Below are positions 34,982 to 36,852 of a DNA stretch of 36,852 bases, piece after piece. Within the stretch, counting starts at the first letter, position 1. Each line of letters opens with the position of its first letter. Position numbers and translations under genes: made by a program. The DNA comes from Chryseobacterium gleum (lineage in GTDB: Bacteria > Bacteroidota > Bacteroidia > Flavobacteriales_D > Sanyastnellaceae): contig CAMBPD010000007.1 in the NCBI GenBank assembly GCA_945869405.1, positions 1 through 36,852 on the forward strand. Direction: 5' to 3'. The notes under the pieces are model-generated. The model was not told where the DNA came from. It was given only the letters and a program-made list of their open reading frames with translations, and searched no databases.

Positions 34982-36852
34982 TTAGGCCCTCAAGGTTGCA
35001 TTCAATTTCTCTGACAATGCAGTTTGAATGCGCGTCATGATTTGATCGACCTGTTGGTCTGTCATTGTCTTGGTTGAGTCTTGCATAGTGAAAGAAACCG
35101 CATAGGATTTTTTGCCTATCTCGAGATTTTTTCCTTCGTACACATCAAACAGATTTACCTCACGTAGCAATTTGCGTTCGGTATCAAATGCTACCTTTTC
35201 AATATCAGCATAACGCACTGCCTTGTCAATGAGCAACGAAAGATCGCGACGAACGGCAGGGAACTTTTCAGGCTGGCGATACACTACGCGTTTTGCAGGA
35301 ATTGCTTTCAAAACAGCGTCCCAACTCAATTCAGCATACCATACTTCTTGCTTTACATCGAACGCTTTCAGCACCGAAGACTGAAGACCTCCCATGGTGC
35401 CCAATTGAATTTTCCCCATACTCATCTCAATAGCGTCGGTATGAAACGCATGTTCTATCGATTTATATTGAACTCCCGTTATTCCCAAAACAGCAAACAC
35501 ACGCTCTATGGCCGCTCGTAAGTCGGCGAAGGAAACTGCATCCGATGCATTGTTCCAACTTTCTGGCAATCGACTACCAGTGACGACAATGGACACTCTT
35601 CGCTCCTCGTGGTAGGCGCCGTTATACTTGTTGTACACTTTACCGAACTCAAACAATCTCAAATCCGGATTCTTGTGATTCTGATTTAACTCAACAGATT
35701 GCATCGCACCATACAACAGCGATTGACGCATGATTGACAAATCACCACTGAGAGGATTGAGTATTTCCACGGCCACGGCCGCCGACTCCTCTCGCAAATT
35801 CAACTGTTTTTTACTCGACAAACTCATCGACTGCATTTCATTAAAGCCAACCGAGGCGAGCATATCTGAAACACGGTGCTGACAATTTTCAGCATCGGGC
35901 TGAGTCGACTTACTGAGCGAGGCAGTCATTCTCGAAGGTAACTCAATGTTGTTGTATCCATAGATGCGTAGGATCTCCTCCACCACATCGGCCTCGCGCT
36001 GCACATCGGCCCGATAAAGTGGCACCTCCAAGGTGAGGCCCTCCTCTGATTCTCCAGTAATACAAATCTCAAGATCATGTAATATGGAACGAACAGTTTC
36101 TGAAGGAATTTCCTTGCCTATGAGGGTCGTGCTGCGCTTCCAATTAAAGTCAACCTTATGCGATGTCGAAAAATCATTCCTAACATCAAACACCTCCGAG
36201 GCGACTTCCCCTCCGCACTCGGCGATAATCAATTGCACTGCGCGATGCAAGGCCCATAAGACCGCATGCGGATCGCAGCCGCGCTCAAAGCGGAAGCTAG
36301 AATCAGAATGTATGCTCTGGCGCTTGGATGTCTTTCGCACAAAGACAGGATGAAAGTATGCGCTTTCCAAAAACACTTCCGTCGTGCCCTCAGCAACTCC
36401 ACTATCCACGCCTCCTAAAACACCCGCAATACACAAGGCACGAGTATCATCCGCAATCACAAGATCTTGGTCGGTGAGTGTGCGTTCCACACCATCCAGT
36501 GTAACAATCTTTTCACCTTCAGCTGCCAGACGCACACATACCTTACGCCCCTTTATAAGAGCTGCATTGAACGCATGCATGGGCTGACCTATTTCATGTT
36601 GAATAAAATTGGTGATGTCTACCACATTGTTGATGCTCCTTTGACCAATTGCAGCAAGCCTTTCCTTCAACCACTCGGGCGATGGTCCCACATTTACATT
36701 GCGCAACAACACACCCGCATAACGCGGACAGGCCTCTTGGTTATCCACTTGCACATCGAACGCAGCCACATTCGTTGCCGATGCCATCGCAGAAACCTCT
36801 GGCTTCAATAGCACAGAATTGGCAACTACTTTTCCACCGCTATTGCGCAGAG
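34982..36852 (-). CDS. pheT: phenylalanine--tRNA ligase beta subunit (N-terminal part outside window)
   Basis: The frame is open through the right edge; about 623 residues of roughly 800 are visible. The first visible part is the end of the editing-domain linker, then the B3/B4 domain (RYAGVLLRNVNVG, VDITNFIQHEIGQPMHAFNA), the B5 domain (DADV-like DVQREADVVEEILRIYGYNNI), the catalytic-like core (LNPLSGDLSIMRQSLL) and the C-terminal FDX-ACB anticodon-binding domain (FPAVRRDLSLLIDKAVRYADI). It pairs with PheS to charge tRNA-Phe. The N-terminal EMAP-type tRNA-binding domain lies beyond the window. No anomaly seen. Confidence 0.95.
   Translation of the reverse strand, partial: LRNSGGKVVANSVLLKPEVSAMASATNVAAFDVQVDNQEACPRYAGVLLRNVNVGPSPEWLKERLAAIGQRSINNVVDITNFIQHEIGQPMHAFNAALIKGRKVCVRLAAEGEKIVTLDGVERTLTDQDLVIADDTRALCIAGVLGGVDSGVAEGTTEVFLESAYFHPVFVRKTSKRQSIHSDSSFRFERGCDPHAVLWALHRAVQLIIAECGGEVASEVFDVRNDFSTSHKVDFNWKRSTTLIGKEIPSETVRSILHDLEICITGESEEGLTLEVPLYRADVQREADVVEEILRIYGYNNIELPSRMTASLSKSTQPDAENCQHRVSDMLASVGFNEMQSMSLSSKKQLNLREESAAVAVEILNPLSGDLSIMRQSLLYGAMQSVELNQNHKNPDLRLFEFGKVYNKYNGAYHEERRVSIVVTGSRLPESWNNASDAVSFADLRAAIERVFAVLGITGVQYKSIEHAFHTDAIEMSMGKIQLGTMGGLQSSVLKAFDVKQEVWYAELSWDAVLKAIPAKRVVYRQPEKFPAVRRDLSLLIDKAVRYADIEKVAFDTERKLLREVNLFDVYEGKNLEIGKKSYAVSFTMQDSTKTMTDQQVDQIMTRIQTALSEKLNATLRA

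Overview
This window is an ordinary chromosomal stretch from a Bacteroidota bacterium, most likely a Flavobacteriia or Cytophagia-like lineage. The signs are two type IX secretion cargo proteins (one with a type B and one with a type A C-terminal sorting domain), a choice-of-anchor L domain, a fused SecDF, several outer-membrane barrel proteins, near absence of Shine-Dalgarno sequences, and repeated use of the Bacteroidota -7 promoter box TAnnTTTG. I cannot name the genus.

Layout. The left edge (2-5653) holds the end of a large T9SS surface protein, a Kup potassium transporter on the minus strand, and a plus-strand pair tatA-alkB overlapping by 4 bp. A perfect 24-bp palindromic terminator separates these from secDF, rpmB and cinA on the minus strand (5707-10474). 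Next on the plus strand come a BNR-repeat T9SS protein, a small holin-like membrane protein, a fructose-6-phosphate-aldolase-type transaldolase and a YciO-like protein (10554-14469), which converges with the NAD(P)HX repair gene nnrDE. The centre (16154-23382) holds a 1031-residue periplasmic TPR protein, an outer-membrane barrel 13 bp behind it, and gyrB. Behind gyrB are a heptanucleotide repeat, a terminator and a 58-codon remnant of a TolC-type efflux protein beside a membrane methyltransferase. A two-component system (TPR sensor kinase and LuxR-type regulator) lies divergent from another outer-membrane protein. The right third has a lipoprotein-type msrA, an SDR oxidoreductase, an HMG-CoA-lyase-like enzyme, a DASH-type cryptochrome, tsaE, a small membrane protein, alanine dehydrogenase and the start-truncated pheT.

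Working together. Housekeeping functions dominate: secretion (SecDF, TatA), translation (L28, PheT, TsaE), topology (GyrB), metabolite and damage repair (NnrDE, CinA, AlkB, MsrA, cryptochrome). Envelope functions are the accessory theme: two T9SS cargo proteins, the TPR/barrel pair and the sensor/outer-membrane-protein pair.

No complete new defence system, mobile element, CRISPR array or biosynthetic cluster is visible. The most notable non-gene signals are (1) -7 boxes placed only 4-7 nt before the start codons of many transcription-unit-first genes, which predicts widespread leaderless mRNAs; (2) three intergenic arrays built on a strict 7-nt lattice, two of them sharing a forward-arm/loop/inverted-arm design; (3) a small transcript-like unit with a strong terminator and two competing short reading frames; and (4) the TolC tail remnant. 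No tRNA or rRNA gene was recognised.
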